Shown here: piece by piece, positions 43,757-54,497 of the stretch
Position numbering within the stretch: position 1 is the stretch's first letter
How the letters are laid out: each line of letters opens with the position of its first letter
Source: Polyporus tsugae
Lineage: Eukaryota; Basidiomycota; Agaricomycetes; Polyporales; Polyporaceae
Direction: 5' to 3'
DNA length: 64,000 nucleotides
NCBI GenBank assembly: GCA_024305745.1
Contig: JAHRBS010000001.1
Coordinates: 2,170,001-2,234,000, forward strand
Position numbers and translations under genes: made by a program
Notes under the pieces: generated by a model
The model's input: only the letters and a program-made list of their open reading frames with translations
What the model was told of the DNA's origin: nothing
The model's database searches: none

Positions 43757-45690
43757 TTACTTGCTCCTCGCAAGCTGGCTGATCTGAGGGAGACCAGGGA
43801 AGTAAGCTGTCGGGATGGTGCTATGACGCTCCGGCTTGAACATAACTCAATCAGAACTACAAAAGGATACTCACGGGGTCGGGATAGCAGCATTGGTGGC
43901 GAAGCCGGAAGCAAGGTCTCCTTTCACGGTCGTCGGGGTCGAGTAACCAGCCGGCTTCGTCGCCAATTGCGTCACCTTCGCATAGGCGGTATGGGTGCTA
44001 CCGGCGCTCTTGAGGCACTTCAAGACCGCTACCATATGCGCTCTCGCACTTCAAGACCGCCTTGTCTGAGACCACATATTCACGTCCTTGAGGGTGATAC
44101 CGTGGCAAGGGGCGTCATATGCGCAAATGAGCTGCACAGGCGGACGATTGACGCCATCCACGACGTTACCGTCCCAGTTTTGCTTCGACCAAAGGTCAGC
44201 GATACAGTCGCAACGAAGACTGGACGACGTACGGAGAAGGTAATGTTCGAAAGCTCAACCCCTGCGCCGGAGCCGGCGGATTGCGAAGACCAGCGGATTG
44301 CGAAGACCAGCGGATTGCGAAGACCAGTATTGATCGATGTTAAGACCGTACGCAGTCCCCCTCGACATGAAGTTCTGGAACTGTGCATTCTTCACGTAAC
44401 CGGAGCCGTAGTTGCTCTTGATCATGAGCGCCTGGTTGCCGCCATTCGCGTACACGTTCCTGCAACAATGGTCAGCACACCGTGCACCGCCGTTTGAGGG
44501 TGTGTCGCACCGGTAGAGGACGTTCTCAATGGCCGTGCCATCGGACAGACTCCCAGTGGCACTTCCACCTGACTGGTTGCACCAAACTGGGGAAATGCTC
44601 AGTTCCCGGTAATCCGCGCCTAGCCACGATGGGATATACTCACTTCGCTCAACACGAATATTGTTGCTAGCAGGCGGCTGCAAGTAAGTATTAGTACAAT
44701 ATTCACTAGACCCTCAAGGCAATCGTATACCTTGACGGTGAGTCACTCGTCGCGGTTAGTGACCTCGACGTCGTCGATCCAGTAATTGTTTCCCCACACA
44801 TTCACACCATCCGAACCACCTGTCAGCAATGTCAGCACATACTAGACAATCGTGATCGAGAAACGTACCCCGAATGGCCATGTTGTAGACCTCTTCATTC
44901 GAGCCAGATTGGATGACCAGGTGGAATTTCGGCGCTATAGCCTAGTCAGTTTGTCTAACGCGACAATACAGGTGATGGCGCACAGTCAACAAGGATGGGA
45001 TCGTGGATGGACCAGTTATCAGAGTCGACAACACGGATGAGACGTGGGCTGGAAAGAATGAGAATTGTATCGGAGGAACCGGCAAACCAGTAGGAATTCA
45101 CCTGCGTTGCGGCACTAGTATCCATGACCTTGTATCCTGCCGGCGCTGTTCGCTGAATAAAAATCGAAGTCGTTGGCGTTCTCGATAGCAATCATGTTTC
45201 CACCCGTTGCAGCTATCGGCGAATATCGTCTAGTGTAAGGAGCAAATAATACACGAAGACGAGGTGGACGTACCCGTACGGGTGATTAACCCATCGAGGA
45301 GTCGGAAAGCCCACTTGATGCCATGGGAGAGGTCTACCCAAGTCTTCATGCCGTAGGTGCCTGTGTAATCCAGACCACAGCGGCACTGTTACGGCGCATT
45401 AACACATACCAGGAGGGACATACAAGGTAGAACCTGAGTTCTTCGTAACACAGTTCTGTGAGACGACCGTCTCAGCCATACCCGAGACAGCGAATTCTTA
45501 GGGAGCTTACGTTAAATGCGCTGGCTTTGGCAGGGCCAATGTTGCTGGAGCCGATGCTCCCGCCGTAGTCGAGGACATTACAGATGTGAGTTTTCTTCGA
45601 GAGCGGGGTGGTAGGCCCAACGCGTTGGGCAGACGCGGCAGCGGCGAGCCTCTGGATGCTATCGTCACACCTGTCACTAGAACATAGATA
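43757..45690 (-). pseudogene. GH28 rhamnogalacturonase (RGase A type), decayed
   Basis: Remains of a secreted pectin hydrolase that cuts rhamnogalacturonan I. Family blocks in order are QRVGPTTPLSKKTHICNVLD, NSGSTLYVPPGTYGMKTWVD, GGNMIAIENANDFDFYSANS, RLIRVVDSDNWSIHDPILVD, SGSNEEVYNMAIRGGSDGVN, WIDDVEVTNRDE, WCNQSGGSATGSL, VYANGGNQALMIKSNYGSG and FPGLPQISQL at the end. No start codon or signal peptide can be joined to the first block. The block ending IQGHGY runs into TAG (45115-45117) with a phase shift. TGA (44743-44745) replaces the conserved Cys after the active-site NRDE. A 17-bp triplication (44276-44326) shifts the frame. Another shift with a stop lies near 44051. Intron borders are still readable. 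Confidence 0.85.
44276..44326. repeat. Three tandem copies of a 17-bp unit inside the GH28 pseudogene
   Basis: GCGGATTGCGAAGACCA occurs three times without a break. A single copy would read YWSSQSAGSGAGVELSNITF in frame; two extra copies add 34 bp and shift the frame by one. Confidence 0.9.
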
Positions 45691-45943
45691 TTTGAGGCGA
45701 TTTATCAGTGCTTATATGCGTCAGGTGCCGAAACGAGACGGATAGCATGCCCACCGTGTGTCTTGATTGACTTGGGGTCCGGGACACGAGCCTCGGGCCC
45801 TGCGCATGCGATGCGGTCACGACGAAGGGCGGTAAAGAAAGCAGTGTCGAGATCTGGAGCTCTAGATCTGAGCATGTACATGTGAGCGCTTGTCACATCA
45901 TACTGACTCCGTCGAACCCTAGATCGAGGTTTGCAACTTTACC

Positions 45944-47905
45944 ATGGACTTCGAGGAGACATCCAACAAGATCGTAACCCGCGAGTTCGTCGCTGTAGTC
46001 CTTGCGGGCTTCGGAAACGAGTAAGGCATCATGATGCTCCAGCGGGCGCGCATGACTGACGTGTTTCGTGTAGGCTTATACCACTCACGAGCAACCATGG
46101 AGACGAACCATCTCCGAAAGCGTTGCTTTCCATTGCAGACAAACCTATGATAGAATATCCTTTGTCATGGATAGAGAAGTCTGGCATAACTGGTGAACGA
46201 ATTTCTTGTGTGTGTATGTCTTGTTATCTCACTGATCTCTCTCTCCAGACGTCTTGCTTATTTGTCCGACATCGCATCGCTCCGCGATGTCCAACTACAT
46301 CCAATCCGATTCCTCATCATTTCCAACTCTCAGAATCGACCTACAGACATACGAGGAGTCGCAGGACCTCGCAGTTGGGACATGTACCCTCCTTCGGCAC
46401 TTCTCGTCTCGCATTCAATCGGACTTCATAGTTCTCCCATGCGACTTTGTTCCCCCTCCCACCCTCTCCCTCACACGACTCCTGAACAAGTTCCGAACTG
46501 AGACAACGTATGACGGTTCCATTGCCACCGCCTGCTTCTACGAGGCAAGTCGCGCAGATAAATCGACGGTTACCGAGGAGTGGGGCATCCTCCCAACCAA
46601 CGTACCGATCGTATTCGACGAACGGTCGGGCACGTTGCTGCACGTCGACACTCCAGATGACGCCGACAAGAACAACGAGGAGTTCGAGCTGCGTATGAGC
46701 CTTCTTTCGCAGTCAGTATCCAATTTACCGCAATACATTCTTCTGATAAACTCAAACTCATATCGTGCACCTTCAGATACCCACGGACGAAGCTTTCGTC
46801 GAGCTTCCGAGACTCCCATGTCTATGTATGCAGAAGGGCGGTGTTGGACGCGCTCAGCGAGAAGGCTCACCTCGATTCAATCCGTGATGAATTCATCCCC
46901 TGGCTGTGCAAACCACAGTATCAACGAACTCGGCGGGAGAAGTATGGAAGGAGTGAGCATCCTGTCCCTCTGCAATATCTCATGCTTGCTGATGAGGTCC
47001 ACCTACCGAAGTTCTCAGTCCCGTGTCGAACACCGTCTCACAAGGACTGGCCCTCAAGCACTCAACACTCCATCTACCCGCACGAAAAGACCGTCTAAGA
47101 AATTCGGAGTTGGATCAGGAACCGGTCGATGAGCATCTACGATCGGTCGTACCCTCGCCGGTCGAGGACGAGGACGAGGACGCCGTCGAGCCCAGCCTGC
47201 GCGTCGGCCTCGTCGTGCACCGTGCCTCGTCTGGCTTTGCGCTGCGTGCGAACAACCTCCATTCGTACCTTGATCTTAACCGCTTCGTGGGTCCCTTTGC
47301 CTTGCTCCCGCTGTCTTGAACGTTCCCCATTAACTCCATGCGCTGCCTAGTTCCTCGGCCAAACAAACTACACCCTCCCCACCGACCCCGAAAACCGCTC
47401 GCTCATCGACCACAAAGCCCAAATATCCGGAGACTCCATGATTGGACGCTCAACAAAGGTCGAAGAGCGGGCTAGCATCAAGCGATCGGTGATCGGGAAG
47501 CACTGCGTTATTGGCAAGATGACCAAGATCGTTGGCTGTGTGATACTCGACCACTGCGTCATTGCTGATGGGTATGGGTCAAATAGGGTGTTTCCACGAG
47601 ATGGTTATCTGACGATGATGGTTGAAATAGCGCGAAGTTGGAGGGTTGTATCCTCGGCGCATATACCAAGGTTGGCGCCAAGGCGGACTTGTCTCGCTGT
47701 GTCACCCAGCCTGGCTACGACGTCCCTGCAGCAGGTGAGTTCCTCCGCATTCACTTTGCAATGTTTTGTGCTTAGACCATGAGCAGAAAGCGCCAAAGGT
47801 GAAAAGCTCGAAGTCTCAGACTGGACCGCACATGAGACCTCCGAGGATCAGGACTCCGGCGACGACGACGACGACGAGAGTACGGAGGACGACAGCGACG
47901 AGTAA
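45944..47905 (+). CDS. GCD1: Translation initiation factor eIF2B subunit gamma
   Basis: Catalytic-core subunit of eIF2B, the guanine nucleotide exchange factor of eIF2. It opens with FVAVVLAGFGNE, then LIPLTSNHGDEPSPKALLSI and KPMIEYPLSWIEKSGIT, the pyrophosphorylase-like domain with Gly and Asn conserved as in eIF2B-gamma. Next come DVLLICPTSHRSAMSNYI and IVLPCDFVPPPTLSLTRLL. The C-terminal left-handed beta-helix reads GDSMIGRSTKVEERASIKRS, VIGKHCVIGKMTKIVGCVIL, and KLEGCILGAYTKVGAKADLS. It ends in an acidic tail (DDDDDESTEDDSDE). Several short introns interrupt the gene. The start ATG 45944 (MDFEETSNK) matches the family length. It is convergent with eIF3c (141 bp between stops). Confidence 0.9.
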
Positions 47906-48046
47906 CGGCAGTGTTCATATACGACATGACTGTGTGTATGCTAGTGATACAACAGTACAGTACAAGAGAGCGCACAACAGAAGGGACATAGACATATATG
48001 TATCCATAGCTCAATCGTAAACGGTTGCGACAAGACCGCATACCTC

Positions 48047-50990
48047 TCACCGGTTTCTTTGCGTATTGCCAGCCATCTGTGACCCAAGACCCTGCGCGAA
48101 GCGTGCACCACGGCCACCCCGTGCACCGCCTGCAACACAGCGAGTTAGCATACCAGAATTAACAACACCAACGACAGTCCACTCACCACGTGCGCCACCC
48201 CGTGTGCGATCGCCACGGCGACTCCTCTCCTGCGTCTGCTCGCCGCGCTTGTCGCCCTTGCCGCCATCCGCACGGTCGCCCCAGCCTGAGCTCACGCCGA
48301 GCTTCTGGTCGAGCGCCTTCTCGTTCTGCTCGACCATCGCGTTCACCTTGTCCGCGAGCGTCTGCGCGAGCTGCTGCGTGCGCGTGAGGTCGACCCGATT
48401 GAACACAACCACGCCGGCCGCCTGGTCGAGCGCGGCCTGAAGCTCCTCGCTCCAGATCATCTTCGACACGAGAGACGTAACGGTGCGGAGCGGTAGCGAG
48501 AACGTCTTCGCGAGGAGCGCGAGCGACAGCGTGCGGTAGTGCGGCGCGTATGTGAACAGGTATGTCCGGAGGCCGTCCTCCTGGATGCGCTTTGCGAGCA
48601 TCTCCTTGACCGCTGCGCATTCGGGCATGAGGCTCCAGATCTTGATGCTCTGGATCAGGTCGCGGCACTTCTCCCACTCGCCGTTCTGGAGCGCCTTGCT
48701 CGCCTGCATGATGTGGTCGCGCGTGCTCTCAGGGGGACCTGTGAAGACTTGCCTGTCTGCGAAATCGAGAAGACGACGGAATGGCTTCGAGATCGCCTTG
48801 CGCTTCTGCTCCTCGGAGTCGATGCTGGCGAGCAGAGGGATTTCGACGAGCATGCTCGACACGAGGAATGCAGCTTCCAGAAGCTCGGTGTTGATGTGCA
48901 TATGGAAGGGGAGCTGCCTTTGCCTCTCGGCCTTCTCTTGTTCCGGATTGATCACCTGATAACGCTGCTGATGCACACCCTGTGCAAGCAACTCCTTCAC
49001 GCGCTGCGTCGCGAAGATGTCCTGCAGTGTCGCCTGTGACTCCTTGATGAGACCACAGCGGAACGCGCTGAGACCCAGCTGGACCACAGTCCGGTTGTAC
49101 AGGATCTGGGTGGCAACGTCGGCGTTGTGGATAGACTCCTGAAGGTGTGACATGAGCAACATGTCGCGAGCGGTGTGGAAGTCGTTGTGGAGGGCGAAGT
49201 GGTAGATGTGGCAAAGCATGGCACGAGTACGGAGCAAGGAGTTGCCAGACTTGTAGAGGTGGACGCAGAGGGAGTGAATGAGGGAGGAAGTCTTGTCATC
49301 GGTCGAGAGTATCGCTGATGGCTTGAGATCCGAGGAAGCGACCGTCGCCTCGAGGGCAAGAACGACAGGATCCGGCTGCGATGTGGTTTAGTGACAGGTA
49401 TTACAGAGGACAATGGGTCCGATTACCTTTGAGTAGATGTGTTCAAGACGGCGCATGACGACTCGGCCAAGCGGGTCCTCCTGTCGTGTCTTCTCGTACA
49501 GAGCTTGCGCGCGGCAGATTGTGCTGTACAGTCCCTTCTCGTCCTTCAAACGGTCAACGTACTCGGTTCCATGGGGGTCGATGTTTTGGAGGCTCTTGGT
49601 AAACTCGTCGTCAAGACGGTCAACGAAGCTAATGACGCTGCCGCGGATGCGGACAATACCATCCTTCTCGGTCGCTGGTGATCGCTCCGCCTGATCGTCG
49701 TAGTCTTCCGTTATCTCCTGGATCGAATATCCCGGCTCCGTCGCTACGATGGAGATGAGTTGGTCCACCTCCCGCTGGGCCGACGACCATAGCTCTGCAG
49801 GCATGTGGGTCGCAACCGAGGAGTTGTAATCAAAGCGGGAGGCGATCAAGGCAAGGAGAACGCGTATGCGTTGGTACGAAGTCACTGACACCTCCAAAAG
49901 CTTCTCGAGGATACGGATTTGCTCTGAGCGGTCGGTGTTCTACAAAATATATGATGTGGTGAGTGTGAAGCAACTGACGGGTTGCGTTTGACATGGACTG
50001 ACCTTCTTACCACGGGCCTCCTGCACAACCTGAAGGTTTTTGAAGATGCTCTCGGGCGTGAACTGGATAGCCTTGCCACCCTTGCCGACCGTCATGAAAT
50101 CCTCGTCCTCGTCCTCCTCTTCGTCCTCATTAACCTTCTTCGCCTTCTTTACCTTGATGGGTGCGGGCGCGACCTCCGGTTGGACGGCAGTTTGGTACTC
50201 ACGCAAGAATGCTTCAGGATCCTATGCATACCTTTCAATCCAAACCACACGGGAGACATCGGGACTGCAGCGTACCTCCTGGAAGCGCTTGGCCTCCTTC
50301 TCGAACTCCTTCAAGAGTTTCTTCACCTTCTGCTTGACGGCGGTGAGTGCACGAGCATTGCTGGCGTTCATCTTTTTCTTGGACGACTCCTTGTCCTTCG
50401 CAACAGCGGCGTTGAGCGAGTTCTCGAGGTTGACAAGAGTCCGGATGTAGAACGGAGGGATAGGCTCGGAAACGTTTTGTTGCCGCTGCACCATCCGTCC
50501 GAGCTTGTCGAACTCTAATAAAACCACAACATGCATTATAAGAACCACCGAACGCAGAAAATGCATGCACACACAAAGGTTTGGACGCACCATTTGAGAT
50601 CGCAACCCAGTCGTTGATCTTGAGCGCATTGTCCATCACCTTGCCCGTCGCCTCCATCTCGTCCAGCCGCTTGTCCCTCGCGCTCTTCACCACACGCTTC
50701 ACGTCCTCGTCCGACTCATCGTCCGAGGACGCTCCGTGCACGAACCGCCCCAGTTTGGGCTTCGCCTGTGCCTCCCCCTCCTCATCGCTGCTTATCTCAC
50801 TCTCCTCCTCATCAGAAGACTCGTCCGAGTCGGAATCTCCAGCACTCTTCAGGAATCGGGACATGGCGGGCTTCGCCGCGGGTGCGGCCTGCTTCGGGGC
50901 CTCGTCGTCGCTGCCAGACATGAGCTCCTCCTCCTCAGAGGAAGAGCTGTCGGAATCGGAGTCGCCTGCAGTGCGGAAGAATCGAGACAT
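48047..50990 (-). CDS. NIP1: Translation initiation factor eIF3 subunit c
   Basis: Core eIF3 subunit contacting eIF1, eIF5 and the 40S ribosome. The N-terminus reads [20 protein letters not shown], with repeated acidic Ser blocks (a second copy is [20 protein letters not shown]). These are the eIF1/eIF5-binding and casein-kinase-type sites. Then come [20 protein letters not shown] and [20 protein letters not shown]. The helical body includes [20 protein letters not shown] and [20 protein letters not shown]. The PCI domain reads [20 protein letters not shown] and ends [20 protein letters not shown]. The tail is Arg/Gly-rich, ending AGNTQRNR. About 870 residues, close to yeast Nip1 and human eIF3c. 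All introns are short. Confidence 0.95.
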
Positions 50991-51506
50991 GGTCGCTTGT
51001 TTTGATAAGTTGAGTTGGAACTCTGGAGGGAGTGCGCTGGAAGCGACGGTGTCGAGGGCGATGTCAACGGCGCGGGACCGGTATTATCGCAGATGACTGC
51101 TCGAAAAATTGGGTTTCGGCATCACGCGCAGACGCATGATTATGTAAGAGCCCCTTCCTTCTATATCTGGAATCTTCCCGCAAGGCCAACGCATACTTAT
51201 TATCTCGAGGCTCGAGCTCGAGCTCAGCCAAGTTGTCTGTTGTCGACTATTTGACCTCCCATTGTCTTCCAAAGAGCTTTCCATTCATTCATCAGTTGAA
51301 ATCGTGGTCAAACTGCGTTTAGCAACTCTTGCCGACAAATTGAGTACTCGCAAGTATGGTACGCTCCTTCATGGTATTCGTAGAAGAGTGGTGATTCTGG
51401 CCAAGTCATACAGGAATAAACTAACAATACAGAATTGGCGCTGCAGAGTGGTAAATTGTCCGTCATCTTGCGCGATTACAACGCACATTTCCCTTTGGTG
51501 GGCACT
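50991..51506. other. Intergenic region upstream of eIF3c
   Basis: 516 bp between the eIF3c start and the stop of the OM14-like gene. A spliceable plus-strand frame near 51433-51588 was examined and rejected, since no start codon can be joined to it. A short CTCGAG palindrome run (about 51205-51225) is the only repeat. Confidence 0.5.
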
Positions 51507-52469
51507 TCAGTGGTGAGTGCTGCGATAACGCTCAGCGATGTACCTGTATAACATTCAGTTAGACGGATCACTGATATCCGTAGCTTAAAACGTACCCTTC
51601 GCTACCCCAAAGCGTGAGCAAGCCCACGGACACGGCAGATACAACTCTCCTATCCCAGGTTGGCTTGTTCCAATTAGTGTACGACAGATACCCGACCGCG
51701 CCGAGGACGCCAGCGTTCACTAAGCAAGAATTGAAGCACGGTTCCTGAATACACGACGCAAGTTGACTCACAGACACTGAGCAGACCACCAAGCACGCCA
51801 GGCCTGAGGACGTGCTCCCGAGCAGTACGGTAGAGCGCCGCGCCTTCGCGTTTGGCCTTCTTAGCTTCACGTTGACCACGGGGCGTCTCCCGATACTTCT
51901 CTGCGGCATAGCCTTCGGCACCCAAGAGAGTCAAAGCACCAGCGACAGCCGATACGATAGCACGGGTGTCTCGCCTGAGGTAGGGGTCGTTGTAGAACTT
52001 GTATGCGGCCCCAGAAACCAAACCGACATTGACTGCAGGACCGATATTTCAATAGGCATTCCACATCCCGATGTTCGTAAGACATACCGAGACCAATAAG
52101 ACCACCTGCAACGCCTGGATGGAGGAGGTACTGTTTCGCTAAGTTCCAAACATAGAAGCCCTCCCTCTCGACCTCGTCGATGTAGCGACGACGCCTGTCG
52201 CCACCGGGAGTGGGTGCCCCGGAGGGTATGTTTTGTATGGATGTCTCGGTCGCTGGATTCTGCCTGAAGTCAGAGGATACGAGGTTGACCTTCGCGGCGT
52301 CGTCAGCGATGTTATCTGCAGTCGGGGGCTCGGTGTTGAGAAGAGCAGGATCAGGGTGGGGCTGATTCAAGAGATTAGCGGTCTCCCAAGGCGGCGGGTA
52401 TCTAGAAAAGAAGAATACCTGTTGAGAGGGAGCAGGGGCGTTCTGAGCAGCAACGGATGCGTACGACAT
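51507..52469 (-). CDS. Mitochondrial outer-membrane protein, OM14-like, with internal duplication
   Basis: Four exons. The N-terminal 85 residues are Pro/Ala/Asn-rich (MSYASVAAQNAPAPSQQVFF). Two homologous halves follow. Half one is HPGVAGGLIGLVNVGLVSGA and RRDTRAIVSAVAGALTLLGA, ending EGYAAEKYRETPRG. Half two is RPGVLGGLLSVVNAGVLGAV and DRRVVSAVSVGLLTLWGSEG, ending YIAERYRSTHH. Each half has two hydrophobic helices and a basic hinge. The layout and the last helices resemble OM14, the yeast outer-membrane receptor for the ribosome-associated NAC complex; that assignment is tentative. The last exon (YIAERYRSTHH) is supported by its match to the first half. Start ATG is 52469, stop TGA 51507-51509. 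Confidence 0.7.
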
Positions 52470-52586
52470 GTTGGTAGTCACAAACAAGGGCGATACGAAA
52501 AAGGAACGGATCGACTGGGGCGGGTCCGTTCAAGTTCGGGTTTATGTATGTGTATGCGTAGACTATGACATCATCGTGGGTGTACG

Positions 52587-53931
52587 TCAGAGAATGAAGC
52601 CCTCGCGTGCAAAGCCGTCCTCCACCGCGAACGCGCATGCTCCCGTGTAGAATGCTCGGCCCTCGACGCGCACCCTCTCGGCCCCCACCCCGCTCCCCAC
52701 GAATGCCCCCGCCTCGCCGCCCCGCCGCACGGACAGCGGCGAGTCAAACCGCACCCGCTCGCCGTCACCGAGCAGCCCTTTGGCGCGCGCAAGGGCGACG
52801 CGTGCGGAGACGCCCGACCCCGTGGGGGACCTGTCCACCTGCTGATCTGCAAAGAAACACACGCCTAGTCTCCCCTCCAGTCCACCCAGTCCCACCTCCC
52901 CTTCCCCATTGTCAACGACGATCACCCCATACAAATATTCCAAGTCGCTCTCGAGCCCATGACCCTGGAACAGCTCTTTCTCGGCACCGACTAGTTGCTT
53001 CACTACCGCCGTTGCCGCATCCAACCTCTTCAGGTCAACGCCACCCTCTCGGACGTGTCCAAAGCCGAGCTCCGTTTCCTCCACGATGACGTAGAATGCT
53101 CCGCCGTACGCTACGTCCACTTTGACTGCCCGTCGTCCAGTGTCGCGAAGCTCCGGCCACAGATCCTCCTCTGGTACCTCGAGGACTATCGCCGTCGCTC
53201 CCGCAAAGCTCCTCACGCTGATAAACTGCACTTCGCGCTCCGGATCTGACTGCACCCAGTCTCCGTCTTGTACAGTCGGGACCGCAACGTCCACCACCCC
53301 ACACGGTGCGTGCAACCGGACCTTGCATTCGCCCTTGGTTGGATCGAATGCAATCTGCTTGCGCCTTGGAAATATGGCCTCGTCTTGCGTGTCAACGAGG
53401 AATCGCCCAAGTGCGATGGTGGCATGTCCGCACATAGTCGAATATCCCTCTGTGTCCAGTATTTAGCCCAATGCTTTGTACGTTTGCATCCCTGACTCTC
53501 TCACATACCGTTATGGCAGAATAGGACACCTATGTCCGCATCCCCACTTCTCGTTTTCTCCGTTTCCGGGACTAGTATCGCACCATACATCTCTTTGTGT
53601 CCGCGCGGTTCTCGCATGAGTCTGCCGTAGTGCATGCCAGGTCAGTGTTGCGCTTCGGGGCGATGTTTAGCGCAAGCATCTACCTTTGTCGAAGTCCATC
53701 TAACTTCTCCCGTGCATATGCCCTCTTTTCCAGCAAAGTGTCTCCTTCCAGGTTGGGGTACCCTTTTACGATGATCCGTGTTGGCTACCATGAAACGTCC
53801 TTTGGTCTGCTTATCACAGGGGGTGTTTGCTATTGACTCACCTCACCTCCCGTATGCATATCTACCGTATTGATTACGGTCGTGCCGGGCAGGGAGTAGC
53901 CTCCTGAGGAGAGTCTCGAAAATATGTCCAT
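52587..53931 (-). CDS. Trans-3-hydroxy-L-proline dehydratase (proline racemase family)
   Basis: Four exons, about 400 residues. The N-terminus is VINTVDMHTGGE, then RIIVKGYPNLEGDTLLEKRA, then MREPRGHKEMYGAILVPET and DADIGVLFCHNGGYSTMCGH. The first active-site motif MCGHA has the catalytic Cys. The second is DRSPTGSGVSA, where Thr replaces the second catalytic Cys of racemases and epimerases (DRSPCGTG). The Cys/Thr pair is characteristic of trans-3-hydroxy-L-proline dehydratases such as human L3HYPDH, so racemase activity is not expected. The reaction yields pyrroline-2-carboxylate and feeds hydroxyproline into proline metabolism. Substrates could come from collagen-like or plant wall protein; this is inference. 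Start ATG is 53931. Confidence 0.85.
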
Positions 53932-54497
53932 GGTCGGGTCGAGTTGTGGTAGATATCGATGCCTGTGCGGGAAAGACAACACAGACGAAAATGGATCGCA
54001 GTGATTACTATATAGAACACCACACAATACAGTCATGTGCTGTTCAGAAAATCAGATATATAGGCATCGTGAAAAGGGCTCAACTTGGACTCAGACTCTC
54101 AGGCAGTGGTGCGTCTGAATCGATACCGGGACGTTGACCGTGATTGTGGGCGGTCTTTCAGGGCGTTATGTGGCAATTTGTTCAGGATGGTTCCCAGCTG
54201 TTAGTGTCAATACTTCTTCCTGGTTACGTCTTGAAGCATGCCGTCTGTATGTTTTGTACGCCATTATAGCGCTAGCTAGCGCTGCCGTTTTCTCTTGCTT
54301 GAGCGCTGATGGAATAGGCGCCGTGCGACGCCGCGGTCACGTGGATGGATGTATTATGTCGAACATCGGCAATGAAACGCCTTGAGGCTTTGGGCCACAA
54401 CCGTCCACAACCGCCATTGACGATTCTCCTTCTCTTCCCGCCCTTCATTCTACTCCAATCTTCTCCGTATAAACTGCAGCACGCTCTCGCCAAGTAC
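53932..54497. other. Divergent intergenic region
   Basis: 566 bp between the hydroxyproline dehydratase and CLASP-like starts. A TCACGTG box lies at 54337-54343. No gene seen. Confidence 0.5.

Noticed and set aside
51262..51588. A plus-strand three-exon frame (KYELALQSGKLSVILRDYNA..., then LDGSLISVA) overlapping the 3' end of the OM14-like gene
   Set aside because: Splice sites and frame fit, but no ATG can be joined upstream and no family is recognised. The overlapping minus-strand exon is better supported by the internal repeat.
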